Of a stretch of DNA of 64,000 nt, positions 26,777 to 35,865 are shown in pieces. The notes under the pieces were generated by a model. That model was not told the origin of the DNA and ran no database searches. It saw nothing but the letters and a program-made list of their open reading frames with translations. Source of the stretch: Geoanaerobacter pelophilus. GTDB taxonomy: Bacteria; Desulfobacterota; Desulfuromonadia; Geobacterales; DSM-12255. The DNA lies in contig NZ_JAHCVJ010000004.1 in NCBI RefSeq assembly GCF_018476885.1, forward strand, positions 248,001 to 312,000, written 5' to 3'. Positions within the stretch are counted from its first letter, which is position 1. Every line of letters begins with the position of its first letter. The translations under genes and the position numbers were made by a program.

Positions 26777-27226
26777 CTACATCCGCAACCGCAAACTAGA
26801 TGACGAAAGCGTTCCCTCAGATTGTATGTCTATTTCCTTGCCGACATTATCCAATCTTCTTTTCTTCTTTGAAGTATTACTGAATTTAGCAAGGATATCG
26901 GTGAAAGGGTTCTCACTGGATCCATGAAATATTTTTAGAGCAACATCATGCCCCTCGACACGAACTACTTTACACGAACACTCGCAATAAGAATAAGAAC
27001 CTTCACCGACAAGAATGGTGCACGTATCCCCGGCATTTAAACTCGTCAATAGCTTTGATGAGGTGACAAGTGCCCCTTCAAGAGAAACATTCTTAACAGT
27101 CGCCGGGTAATACCAGCCGCTCATGTTAAGCATGCAATACTCTTCGCAATCAATTCTTGGGTGTTTCCTATCCTCTTTCATCTCCGCCACCAAAACCTTA
27201 GGTAACGCTAACTTGCATTGAAGCAT
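26777..27226 (-). CDS. PilZ domain protein
   Basis: 149 residues with the two cyclic-di-GMP contact motifs of PilZ domains: RKHPR (RxxxR, about 20-24) and NVSLEG (NxSxxG, about 46-51). The remaining 50 residues are polar and probably disordered. It likely acts as a free-standing cyclic-di-GMP receptor in the cytoplasm; the target is unknown. An internal ATG (MKEDRKHPR) could be the true start, since the first 15 residues are not typical of the domain. Confidence 0.85.
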   Translation of the reverse strand: MLQCKLALPKVLVAEMKEDRKHPRIDCEEYCMLNMSGWYYPATVKNVSLEGALVTSSKLLTSLNAGDTCTILVGEGSYSYCECSCKVVRVEGHDVALKIFHGSSENPFTDILAKFSNTSKKKRRLDNVGKEIDIQSEGTLSSSSLRLRM

Positions 27227-27431
27227 ACCAGGGAATATGTTTCATGCAACGTAAGATAAATTCTCTCGCTATAACCTGCCATAGCTGAGATAGAGGCCGA
27301 TACAAGTAATTTTCAACGTGATGATTTACCCGCTCTTCGAGGAAAACCAAAAACTCTGCTACAGGACTCACTTCCCAAATTGTAGTCCTGCAGATAGCGA
27401 GGCGAAACGGGAAGCCGCGTGGCTATTATTC

Positions 27432-27477
27432 TAAAGACAAGGGGGGTAGACGATGTCGTCTACCCCCCTTGTTTTTA
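27432..27477. terminator. Very stable bidirectional hairpin after tRNA-Arg
   Basis: A 21-bp stem (one G-T pair) with a 4-base loop: TAAAGACAAGGGGGG... pairs with ...CCCCCCTTGTTTTTA. Its last base is next to the tRNA 3' end at 27478. T-rich stem flanks fit intrinsic termination on either strand. Confidence 0.85.
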
Positions 27478-27554
27478 TGGCGCGCCCGGAGAGATTCGAA
27501 CTCCCGGCCCCAAGATTCGTAGTCTTGTGCTCTATCCAGCTGAGCTACGGGCGC
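27478..27554 (-). tRNA. tRNA-Arg (ACG)
   Basis: 77 bases with encoded CCA. Acceptor GCGCCCG pairs with CGGGCGC; D arm AGCTCAGCTGGATAGAGC; anticodon stem CAAGA/TCTTG around CTACGAA, anticodon ACG; T arm with GTTCGAATC. ACG is normally edited to ICG by TadA. Confidence 0.96.
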
Positions 27555-27570
27555 AAATTAATTATTTTTT

Positions 27571-28065
27571 TCAGTTTACAGGTACAAAATCTACCAGGGA
27601 AAATCCATATACCGGATGCTGAAAAGCATGAGTAGTTGGGTAAAGAGCAAAAAGCCAGCCCTTGAAGATCTCTTTGCCGCCTTCCATGATTCTGACCTGT
27701 GCGGCCGGGTTTTTCGGCTCATTTGTTTGCGATGTCAGCGTTGTGCCTTCCATCGTAAAATGGGGCAAAAAGCTTTCAACGGTAATGCTCAGGTTCGAAT
27801 TGGGAATGGTGAACGTTGAGCCGATATCTATTTGATAATCTAATTCTTTATTGGTCTTCTTGTTAGTAATCCCTATTTTTACTGCCTTCCACTTCCCTTT
27901 CACCATATCGGGAACCGCCACAGTGGTTTCCTTCCGAGAAATAACCTGACCTGATGGCTCGGACGGGGCTGCGGTTTTTTTATCTTCCTGCTTACTGCAG
28001 CCGGTTAGGGCAACTACCCCGCCAATGAATGCACAGAGCAATAATCTTGCTGAAGACCTCAACAT
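27571..28065 (-). CDS. DUF2155 family lipoprotein
   Basis: 164 residues from the ATG at 28065 (a GTG three codons earlier is an alternative; GGAGG lies only two bases before this ATG). It has a lipoprotein signal with lipobox ALTGC, and a C-terminal DUF2155 domain of about 90 residues ending in HAFQHPVYGFSLVDFVPVN. The family is found in the periplasm or on the outer membrane and its function is not known. It sits between tRNA-Ser and tRNA-Arg genes on the same strand and may be read through from them. Confidence 0.82.
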   Translation of the reverse strand: MLRSSARLLLCAFIGGVVALTGCSKQEDKKTAAPSEPSGQVISRKETTVAVPDMVKGKWKAVKIGITNKKTNKELDYQIDIGSTFTIPNSNLSITVESFLPHFTMEGTTLTSQTNEPKNPAAQVRIMEGGKEIFKGWLFALYPTTHAFQHPVYGFSLVDFVPVN

Positions 28066-28100
28066 TTCCTCCACAAATTACCGTCCATCTACTTTTAGAC

Positions 28101-28193
28101 TGGCGGAGAGAGAGGGATTCGAACCCTCGATACCGGTTTCCCAGTATACTCGCTTAGCAGGCGAGCGCCTTCGACCTACTCGGCCATCTCTCC
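28101..28193 (-). tRNA. tRNA-Ser (GCT)
   Basis: 93 bases with encoded CCA and a long variable arm, as in class II tRNAs. Acceptor GGAGAGA pairs with TCTCTCC; anticodon stem CTCGC/GCGAG around CTGCTAA gives GCT. Reads AGC/AGU. Confidence 0.96.
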
Positions 28194-28217
28194 ATAATCT
28201 TGCTGCACAATCTAAAT

Positions 28218-28303
28218 TGGCGGAGGGAGTAGGATTTGAACCCACGGAACTTTCGTTCAACGGTTTTCAAGACCGCCGCCTTAAGCCACTCGGCCATCCC
28301 TCC
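28218..28303 (-). tRNA. tRNA-Ser (TGA)
   Basis: 86 bases with encoded CCA and a long variable arm. Acceptor GGAGGGA pairs with TCCCTCC; anticodon loop CTTGAAA gives TGA. It lies 24 bases from tRNA-Ser(GCT) and 154 bases downstream of serS. Confidence 0.96.
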
Positions 28304-28457
28304 GTATTTGCCAGAATTACCCGTGTGCCACACCTACAGCAACAGCAGATAACTATCTGAGCTCAATGCGAAAGTCACATGTAACACTTCTATTCTCGAT
28401 TTGCAATCCAAAAATTTCCTTTAGGAGACATGGCGTTAGCAAAAGAGAATCAACTGG

Positions 28458-29738
<1,281 letters not shown>

Positions 29739-29810
29739 TTACAAAGGGTCGAACGAAGTTGTATTTCATAGCATCCGCAGTTACACAAGTCAACGAATTT
29801 TGGTACATTT

Positions 29811-30869
29811 ATGCCACAGCTGCAGCTCGTCTTCATCGCTATAATGCTGTCCTTGTATTTTTTGTCCCCACTCCAGGCAACCGGAGGCGAAATTACCCTC
29901 TCCGCTGTCGGCGACATCATGCTGGACGGCAGTGCCCGCCCCACACTCCAAAAACTCGGCTACGCGTTCCCCTTTGCAGCAACCAGGGCCATTCTTAAAG
30001 ACAGCCATATCGTAATCGGCAATCTTGAAGCACCGATAACCCGCCGAGGCACCGAGTTCACCGATAAGCGGTTCCGGTTCCGGGCGCCGCCTGAAGCTGC
30101 CGGCGCCCTTCGTGACGCCGGTTTCTCGATAGTAACACTCGCTAACAACCACATACTCGACTATGGCAGCCAAGGGTTGCTTGACACCAAGCAGCACCTC
30201 AAGGAAAATCGCATCCTGTGTGCCGGAGCCGGAGAAAACCTCGCCTCGGCCAGAGCCCCGGCAGTTGTCGAAAGCAGCGGCAAACGCATCGCTTTTCTCG
30301 CCTACTCTCTAACCTATCCGGAAGATTTTTTTGCTGGTCAGGCCCGCCATGGCACGGCGCCTGGCTACGCACACCTGGTGGCAGAGGATATAAAGGCAGC
30401 CAGGAGAAAAGCCGATCATGTTGTGGTATCGTTTCACTGGGGGCAAGAGCTTGCCGCAGCTCCAAAGCCATACCAGGTAAAAATAGCCAGGCTGGCTATT
30501 GATTCGGGTGCTGACGTGGTACTGGGCCATCATCCGCACGTTCTGCAGGGTGTTGAGAGGTACCGCAATGGCGTGATTTTCTACAGTCTCGGCAACTTTA
30601 CCTTTGGCAGCAGCAGCCCTACAAGTGACCGCAGCATTATTGCCAGAATCACCCTGGACCAAGGAGTAAGCAGCGTTGAAGTTGTGCCCCTGAACGTGCT
30701 GAACCGTGAGATAAAGTATCAGCCCGTTGTGCTTACCGGAGGGCAGGGGAAAAGACTGATTGCGCGGCTCAACAGCTTATCAAAAGGGATGAACGCGGTT
30801 TTTACCGAAAGTGGTGGAAAGTTCGTGCTTGCCGACATCACTCCACAAATGAGCTTTGCCAGACATTGA
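29811..30869 (+). CDS. CapA-like metallophosphatase-fold protein
   Basis: 352 residues with a signal peptide (about 1-25). The PGA_cap/CapA domain follows, with metal-binding style motifs AVGDIMLDG (about 32-40), GNLEAP (about 72), ANNHILDYG (about 110-118), HWGQE (about 203) and GHHPHVLQG (about 237-245). Relatives include CapA, needed for poly-gamma-glutamate export, but most members in such bacteria are uncharacterised. It is the first gene of a short plus-strand run with thpR. The start has no clear ribosome binding site; ATG codons a few residues in are alternatives. Confidence 0.83.
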   Translation: MPQLQLVFIAIMLSLYFLSPLQATGGEITLSAVGDIMLDGSARPTLQKLGYAFPFAATRAILKDSHIVIGNLEAPITRRGTEFTDKRFRFRAPPEAAGALRDAGFSIVTLANNHILDYGSQGLLDTKQHLKENRILCAGAGENLASARAPAVVESSGKRIAFLAYSLTYPEDFFAGQARHGTAPGYAHLVAEDIKAARRKADHVVVSFHWGQELAAAPKPYQVKIARLAIDSGADVVLGHHPHVLQGVERYRNGVIFYSLGNFTFGSSSPTSDRSIIARITLDQGVSSVEVVPLNVLNREIKYQPVVLTGGQGKRLIARLNSLSKGMNAVFTESGGKFVLADITPQMSFARH

Positions 30870-30877
30870 GAGGCAAT

Positions 30878-31426
30878 ATGGGCCGTTTATTTGTGGCAAT
30901 TGACCTTCCCGAAGAGGTCAGACGCACTATCTGCCGCTTGCAGGAGGAGACCCTGGGGTTCAAATGGGTACCTGAGGAGCAGCTTCACCTTACCCTCCGT
31001 TTTGTTGGGGATGCCGACAACGAGCAGTACCAGCAGCTGTCACAAAACCTGGCGGCCATAAACAGCGATGCTTTCACTTTTACCCTGAAAGCACTCGGGC
31101 ATTTTCCGCATCATGGACCACCCCGCATTCTCTGGATCGGCATTGACCGCTGCCCGGATTTAATGGCCCTGCAAAGAGAGGTTGAAGCGGCATGTGTTAC
31201 CGCCGGTTTTGCTGCTGACCAGCGACCATTTTCCCCGCACATTACCATAGCCCGACTGAAAGACGCGTCGATTGCCGAGGTAAAGTCTTTTGCAGCAAGG
31301 CACTCGCTTTTCAGGTCCGCAATGTGCGCAGTAAATAGTTTCCATTTATATGCCAGTACCCTTTTGCCAAAAGGTGCAGTCCATCAGCGCCTGAACAGCT
31401 TCCCCCTGCCAACTCGCTCGGCATAA
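30878..31426 (+). CDS. thpR: RNA 2',3'-cyclic phosphodiesterase
   Basis: 182 residues from the ATG behind GAGAGG; a TTG four codons earlier also keeps the frame and would overlap the CapA-like gene. Two HxTx motifs typical of the 2H phosphoesterase fold are present: HLTLR (about 38-42) and HITIAR (about 123-128). The enzyme opens 2',3'-cyclic phosphates at RNA ends (older name 2'-5' RNA ligase LigT). The adjoining CapA-like gene is only 8 bases upstream. Confidence 0.88.
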   Translation: MGRLFVAIDLPEEVRRTICRLQEETLGFKWVPEEQLHLTLRFVGDADNEQYQQLSQNLAAINSDAFTFTLKALGHFPHHGPPRILWIGIDRCPDLMALQREVEAACVTAGFAADQRPFSPHITIARLKDASIAEVKSFAARHSLFRSAMCAVNSFHLYASTLLPKGAVHQRLNSFPLPTRSA

Positions 31427-31456
31427 CAGAGCGGATTCCTTTCATCGGGAGCAGCC

Positions 31457-32563
31457 ATGATTACTGATGTGAAGATTCTAGCCGTTGACGATGTCGAAAT
31501 GAACCTTGAGATACTTGAAGTTATGCTCTCCGGTCACTTTTCAGAGTTCATAAAGGCTAGCAATGGTCAGGCAGCTCTCGACATTCTTGCCGCTACTTCT
31601 GATATCGACATTATCCTGCTGGACCTGGAAATGCCGGTACTTGATGGCTTTGCGACATTATCGCTGCTCAAACGCAATGACAGCTACCGAGAAATCCCTG
31701 TCATCGTCATTACCGCCAACAAAAGTGACGTATTAAAGACGCTCTCTCTCGGGGCAAACGATTTTCTTGCCAAACCGTATGACAAGGAGGAGCTCAAACT
31801 CCGGGTCATGAACCATGTCCGGAGTAAAAAACTGGCGGACATGCAGAAGGATTTGAACGCTGTGCTCGAACGAGAGGTGGTGAAAAAGACTGCCGACCTG
31901 CGGAAGGCACTCACCCTCTCCCAAGAAGCCGAATACGAGATATCGATTCGCCTCGGCAAAGCTGCCGAGTTCCGAGACCTGGAAACCGGGATGCATACGC
32001 GGCGAATAAGCGAATTATCCTTTCAGTTGGCCTCACTCTTAGGATTACCTGAAGCTGAGTGCGAACTGCTCCGCTTTGCCTCCCCTCTGCATGATGTCGG
32101 CAAGATCGGCATTCCAGACCGCATTCTGCTCAAACCGGGCAAATTGGACGAAACCGAGTTTCAGATAATGAAATTGCACACGGTTATCGGAGGGAAGATC
32201 ATGTCCGAGGCCGGGAAATACCCACTGCTCGAGGCGGGCAGGATAGTTGCTCTGCAACACCATGAAAAATGGGATGGCAGCGGCTACCCAAATGGGATTA
32301 AAGGAGAGGAGATCCACGTTTTTGCCAGGATCGTCATGATTGTTGATATCTTTGACGCCCTGACATCGGAAAGACCATACAAGAAGGCATTTACCATAGA
32401 TGAATCAATTGCGATCATGGCTGACGGCAAGGGTGAATTCTTCGACCCAACCCTGCTAGACATCTTCCTGACCAACATCGATCTATTTGTCAGCATCAAG
32501 GAGGCATTAAAGGATACCCCCAGCGAGCAAGCGCCCCTGGAGGAAATAGTACAACTTACCTAG
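31457..32563 (+). CDS. Response regulator with HD-GYP domain
   Basis: 368 residues. Residues 1-125 form a receiver domain with acceptor Asp in ILLDLEMP (about 56) and Lys in AKPYDKEEL. A short coiled linker leads to an HD-GYP phosphodiesterase domain (about 170-350) with HD in SPLHDVGKIGIPD and the GYP triad in HHEKWDGSGYPNG. It should hydrolyse cyclic di-GMP when phosphorylated by a partner kinase; no cognate kinase is adjacent. The ATG follows CGGGAGC. It ends 6 bases before the converging DUF1847 gene. Confidence 0.92.
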   Translation: MITDVKILAVDDVEMNLEILEVMLSGHFSEFIKASNGQAALDILAATSDIDIILLDLEMPVLDGFATLSLLKRNDSYREIPVIVITANKSDVLKTLSLGANDFLAKPYDKEELKLRVMNHVRSKKLADMQKDLNAVLEREVVKKTADLRKALTLSQEAEYEISIRLGKAAEFRDLETGMHTRRISELSFQLASLLGLPEAECELLRFASPLHDVGKIGIPDRILLKPGKLDETEFQIMKLHTVIGGKIMSEAGKYPLLEAGRIVALQHHEKWDGSGYPNGIKGEEIHVFARIVMIVDIFDALTSERPYKKAFTIDESIAIMADGKGEFFDPTLLDIFLTNIDLFVSIKEALKDTPSEQAPLEEIVQLT

Positions 32564-32569
32564 AACGGT

Positions 32570-33295
32570 TCAATCAACCTTGACCGGCTGCTTTTGCAAT
32601 CTTTTATAGTAAAAATTCTGCCCATAGAGCACTGCTGCCGGATTGTGGCCGGTGACCCGGTCTTTGCAAACCAGGGTTGAAACCGGCGCCTTTGAATATT
32701 TGGCGAAGAGCATATCATGGCCCACGCAGAGGCCGACGATGAGGTTCATGTCGGTGCCGGCCCGGTTACATAGCTCCGCCTGGGCAATGGGGTTGCATGC
32801 CGGTTCAAAAGATCCGGGGCGCACCTTGTTCTCTTCCTTGAGTCCCAACTCCAGCTTGTCGATGCTGCCGGCCTTGCAGCACACCGAAAGCGGCTCCAAT
32901 CCCTGGGCTGTCAGGATCGCTGTAAGCTGCTCGGTCTCATACAACAACCCAATACAGGTCGCAATACCGATCTTCTTCCACCCCATCAGCTTGGCAAGAG
33001 CAATAGTATCTTCCACCCTTGTCCAGCGGGCATTGACAGCGTCGCTCCCCGGAACGGGCTGATAGCAGAGCCCCTCAACCTGAGCTGCCACATAGGCGAG
33101 CCTGGCATCCTCGCTATCATCGGTATAGCGGGCGAATGCCTCCTTGATGACCTCTTCGCTTGCCACTGACGGGCAGTTACCCGGCCGAGGCGGCGCCGTT
33201 GCCGGGTCGTTGCTCCAGCAGTTCGTGGTACCGCTCTTCTGCCAAACCGCACTGCATTTTGCGCAAGACGGCTGCGCGTCTTCTCCATGTTTCAT
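32570..33295 (-). CDS. DUF1847 cysteine-rich protein
   Basis: 241 residues from the ATG that keeps the CAKC motif near the N terminus (MKHGEDAQPSCAKC). The protein is rich in cysteines (CAKC, NCW, NCPS, VCCKAG, CNPIAQAELCN, GLCVGHD, VCKDR) and matches the DUF1847 family of presumed metal-binding proteins of anaerobes. No enzyme activity is known. It is the last gene of a four-gene minus-strand operon, 13 bases after the Ig-like protein gene. Confidence 0.8.
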   Translation of the reverse strand: MKHGEDAQPSCAKCSAVWQKSGTTNCWSNDPATAPPRPGNCPSVASEEVIKEAFARYTDDSEDARLAYVAAQVEGLCYQPVPGSDAVNARWTRVEDTIALAKLMGWKKIGIATCIGLLYETEQLTAILTAQGLEPLSVCCKAGSIDKLELGLKEENKVRPGSFEPACNPIAQAELCNRAGTDMNLIVGLCVGHDMLFAKYSKAPVSTLVCKDRVTGHNPAAVLYGQNFYYKRLQKQPVKVD

Positions 33296-33308
33296 AGTGC
33301 CGCTCCCA

Positions 33309-34070
33309 TCACTGGCCGATAAGGAATTCCACCACACCGAGCGTTGTGGTCTTGCGCCCGATAAATGCCCGGCTGAAGGTTATTTTTGTCACTTTTTCCC
33401 TGGCTGCCAGGTCCAATGCCTTTTGCGAGATTTTAACCGTCTCTTCCACCTCTCCAGCACCGTTGACCAGGACAGCCGTCAAGGGCGAAACTATGGTTTC
33501 GGCCACCGAACCGTTCACCACGAAAGAGACGCCCGGCGACTCCAAGGTAGCGGTCTCAAGCGGTTGTGACGTCAGTTTGTAACGGATAACTGCCTTGGTA
33601 TCTGGGCTCGCTGTAATCTTTACCTTGCTTGGCAAAGTCTCAGTGACAACCTTCAGCGGTGCCTTGCGCACGACCGAAGCTTCCGGGCCGGCTAAGGACT
33701 CACCCTTTTTATTGACAAAGATCGAGATCACCGCTGACACGCTCTGGCCCAGCGGCTTGCAGCTATCCACGGCGACAACGGTAAACTCATATCCCCCCGC
33801 AGCAGTGGGAACCCCGGAAAACTCTCCGGCGGAAGACATCTTGATCCCTGGGGGGAGCATCCCGGAGGTCACCATGAGCGACACCGGCAAAGCCCCGCCA
33901 AACAGCTGCAGCGACTCTCTGTAGGCTTTGCCATCACTTGCAGCAGGCAGTGCCCGGGAAATCATGGTCAATGGTGGGCAAGGCTGCGATGCCGCCTGAA
34001 CTAACTTTGCACCCACAGATGTCATGAGCATTATCACACTCAACGCTACCGCAACTGTTACTTTACTCAT
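33309..34070 (-). CDS. Secreted protein with putative Ig-like domain
   Basis: 253 residues with a signal peptide (about 1-27, ending in LVQAA). Residues 40-120 resemble a bacterial putative-Ig (He_PIG) domain: LPPGIKMSSAGEFSGVPTAAG is its usual core. The C-terminal 120 residues are beta-rich and not recognised. It begins one base after the nudix gene stop, so the two are translationally linked. Likely periplasmic or surface-associated; role unknown. Confidence 0.72.
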   Translation of the reverse strand: MSKVTVAVALSVIMLMTSVGAKLVQAASQPCPPLTMISRALPAASDGKAYRESLQLFGGALPVSLMVTSGMLPPGIKMSSAGEFSGVPTAAGGYEFTVVAVDSCKPLGQSVSAVISIFVNKKGESLAGPEASVVRKAPLKVVTETLPSKVKITASPDTKAVIRYKLTSQPLETATLESPGVSFVVNGSVAETIVSPLTAVLVNGAGEVEETVKISQKALDLAAREKVTKITFSRAFIGRKTTTLGVVEFLIGQ

Positions 34071-34071
34071 T

Positions 34072-34665
34072 TTATTGCTCCTCCCGAACCTGATCCGCCA
34101 GCACTATATCCAGAAACTGATTTACCAAACGATAGGTTATGCCCCACAACACCGCCTTGCCAGCCAAGGGTAAGCAAATAGCCGGCGCAGCAATGACATC
34201 CCCGGCAAAGTCGACCTGTGCCGTCAACTGCCGGGCAGGATCGGCCAGCACGGCAAGAGGGACCCAAAAGGCGTCATTGACCTCGGCGTTCAGGGTAACC
34301 GGCCCGACGCTAGCGAGAAAATAGACAAAGCAGGCGACTCTCACCGGAAGATGGGCACCCACGATATCCGGCAGGCGGCCCAGCCGCTCGGCACCAGCAA
34401 GTGCGATGCCGACCTCTTCCATGGTTTCCCGCTCTGCGGTATGGCTCAGGTCGCGATCGCCGGGTCCCACTCGGCCACCGGGGAAGCCGATGTTGCCTGA
34501 CCAGGGGTCGCGGTCATCAATGGCCCTCTCGATAAAGAAAACTGCAGGCCCCGCCGGCTCCATTCTCAAGATCATGGCAACAGCAGTGGGAGCGAGATGG
34601 TCGACAACCTGCTCCTGAATATCCAATGCGGCCAGCCGGTCGCGAATCTGGGCAATTGTTACCAT
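34072..34665 (-). CDS. Nudix hydrolase, CoA-pyrophosphatase type
   Basis: 197 residues from the ATG; a GTG five codons upstream is also possible. The nudix box is clear, with GFPGGRV leading into RETMEEVGI, and the preceding NIGFPGG is typical of NudL-like CoA diphosphatases. The usual Glu within the box (GX5E) reads Asp, a conservative change. Such enzymes cleave CoA or similar nucleoside diphosphate derivatives and need Mg2+ or Mn2+. It follows yceH closely and precedes the Ig-like protein by one base. Confidence 0.83.
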   Translation of the reverse strand: MVTIAQIRDRLAALDIQEQVVDHLAPTAVAMILRMEPAGPAVFFIERAIDDRDPWSGNIGFPGGRVGPGDRDLSHTAERETMEEVGIALAGAERLGRLPDIVGAHLPVRVACFVYFLASVGPVTLNAEVNDAFWVPLAVLADPARQLTAQVDFAGDVIAAPAICLPLAGKAVLWGITYRLVNQFLDIVLADQVREEQ

Positions 34666-34683
34666 AGTTTTTAAAGGCACCGG

Positions 34684-35343
34684 CTACTCGAACTGCGCCC
34701 TGAACTCTTTTACGGCAGTGCGCAGCTCTTCCACTTCGCTGCGCAGCGCGCGGACCTCTTCTTCAAGCCGGGCGAAACGCTCCTCCTCAGCCATTACTTT
34801 CAAACGAGCCGGTTCAGGTGGCGACTGAGAATCTTCTTCCGAGACAGCCGGCATACCGGAAAAAAAGTGGGCATACCTGGCCTCTTTCCTCCCCGGCTGG
34901 CGCGCCAGTTTCAATACCAGCGGCGGATTAATATCCGAAAGCTCCTGCAGCACCTCCTCCACCGCTGCCAGATCAGGGAAAGGGGCCATTCTCTCCCCCC
35001 TGGTGCGCAGTTCGCCAACGGTCTGAGGGCCGCGCAGCAAAAGCTCGGCAATGACTGCAAGTGCCGGAGGGGCCAACCGCAGGCTTTCTGCCAGCGAGTG
35101 CCGGTACTTGGATACCCGGCCGGAATCACCGGCAACACGGGCAAACCTTTTGAACCTGAGTGAATCTAGGGCCTTGACGACATCCGTTTCCTGAAGCGCC
35201 ATGACCGGATCACGGTTTGATTTCTGGTTACAGGCGTTGGTCAAGGCATTAAGCGAAAGTGGATAATACTCGGGCGTGGTCAACTCCTTTTCTATCAGGC
35301 AGCCGAGTACACGGACTTCGATATCGTCGAGGGTTGTGTCCAT
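34684..35343 (-). CDS. yceH: YceH family (DUF480) protein
   Basis: 219 residues. The first 165 match YceH/DUF480, which consists of two winged-helix domains (VLGCLIEKELTTPEYYPLSL near the start is diagnostic; LLLRGPQTVGELRTR marks the second). A C-terminal coiled coil (about 185-217) follows. Function unknown despite wide distribution; DNA or protein binding is presumed from the fold. It leads the four-gene operon with the nudix, Ig-like and DUF1847 genes. Confidence 0.9.
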   Translation of the reverse strand: MDTTLDDIEVRVLGCLIEKELTTPEYYPLSLNALTNACNQKSNRDPVMALQETDVVKALDSLRFKRFARVAGDSGRVSKYRHSLAESLRLAPPALAVIAELLLRGPQTVGELRTRGERMAPFPDLAAVEEVLQELSDINPPLVLKLARQPGRKEARYAHFFSGMPAVSEEDSQSPPEPARLKVMAEEERFARLEEEVRALRSEVEELRTAVKEFRAQFE

Positions 35344-35430
35344 GATTAGATCCTTTCATCACTAAACAGTCGAGTTTTTGCAGTATAACAGCATGCGTGC
35401 CGCTATGCATGACTTTTCAGAGCAAGGATG

Positions 35431-35736
35431 TCACTCATGCTCTTGAATAAGAACAAACGGTGACACAATCAGCATTGAGAAACTGCTTGCAGGGTCTTGG
35501 TCCCAAGCAGCTACCTGCCCGTCAGTAGGGCGGCCCAGAAGCCGTGAAGCCAGCCATCGCTCGACGATCGCCGCATCATCTGCAGCAATCCGTTCGCCGA
35601 CTTCTGCCAGATCAAGGTCACGCGAAACAGCGAACAGAGCCTCTCGTTCATGGTGCGGTTTCAGCCATTGCCACTGTGCCGTTTCAATCTCTAAAGCATG
35701 CTTATCCTGTGCATCATCCACGTCAATTCCCTCCAC
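35431..35736 (-). CDS. DUF2288 family protein
   Basis: 101 residues, whole family length. It has the DUF2288 pattern: an N-terminal ETAQWQWLKPHHEREALF, a central DLDLAEVGERIAADDAAIVERW, and a C-terminal VSPFVLIQ. A small cytoplasmic protein of unknown function. The gene stands alone between yceH and the SpoIIE phosphatase. Confidence 0.75.
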   Translation of the reverse strand: MEGIDVDDAQDKHALEIETAQWQWLKPHHEREALFAVSRDLDLAEVGERIAADDAAIVERWLASRLLGRPTDGQVAAWDQDPASSFSMLIVSPFVLIQEHE

Positions 35737-35865
35737 TGATTGCTTCTGTGAGTCTTAGAGACGGCCATTATAACTAAACATTCCTAAAATTGCATCGATC
35801 GCTTTGATCTTTTGAAAATGGCTATTACAATGATACAAAATCTATTTCTTGCGACTGGCACTGTC

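Noticed and set aside
27227-27431. Possible structured RNA upstream of tRNA-Arg
   Set aside because: Short complementary stretches (CAGGACT and AGTCCTG; CTTCCC and GGGAAG) exist, but they match no known RNA class and could be chance.
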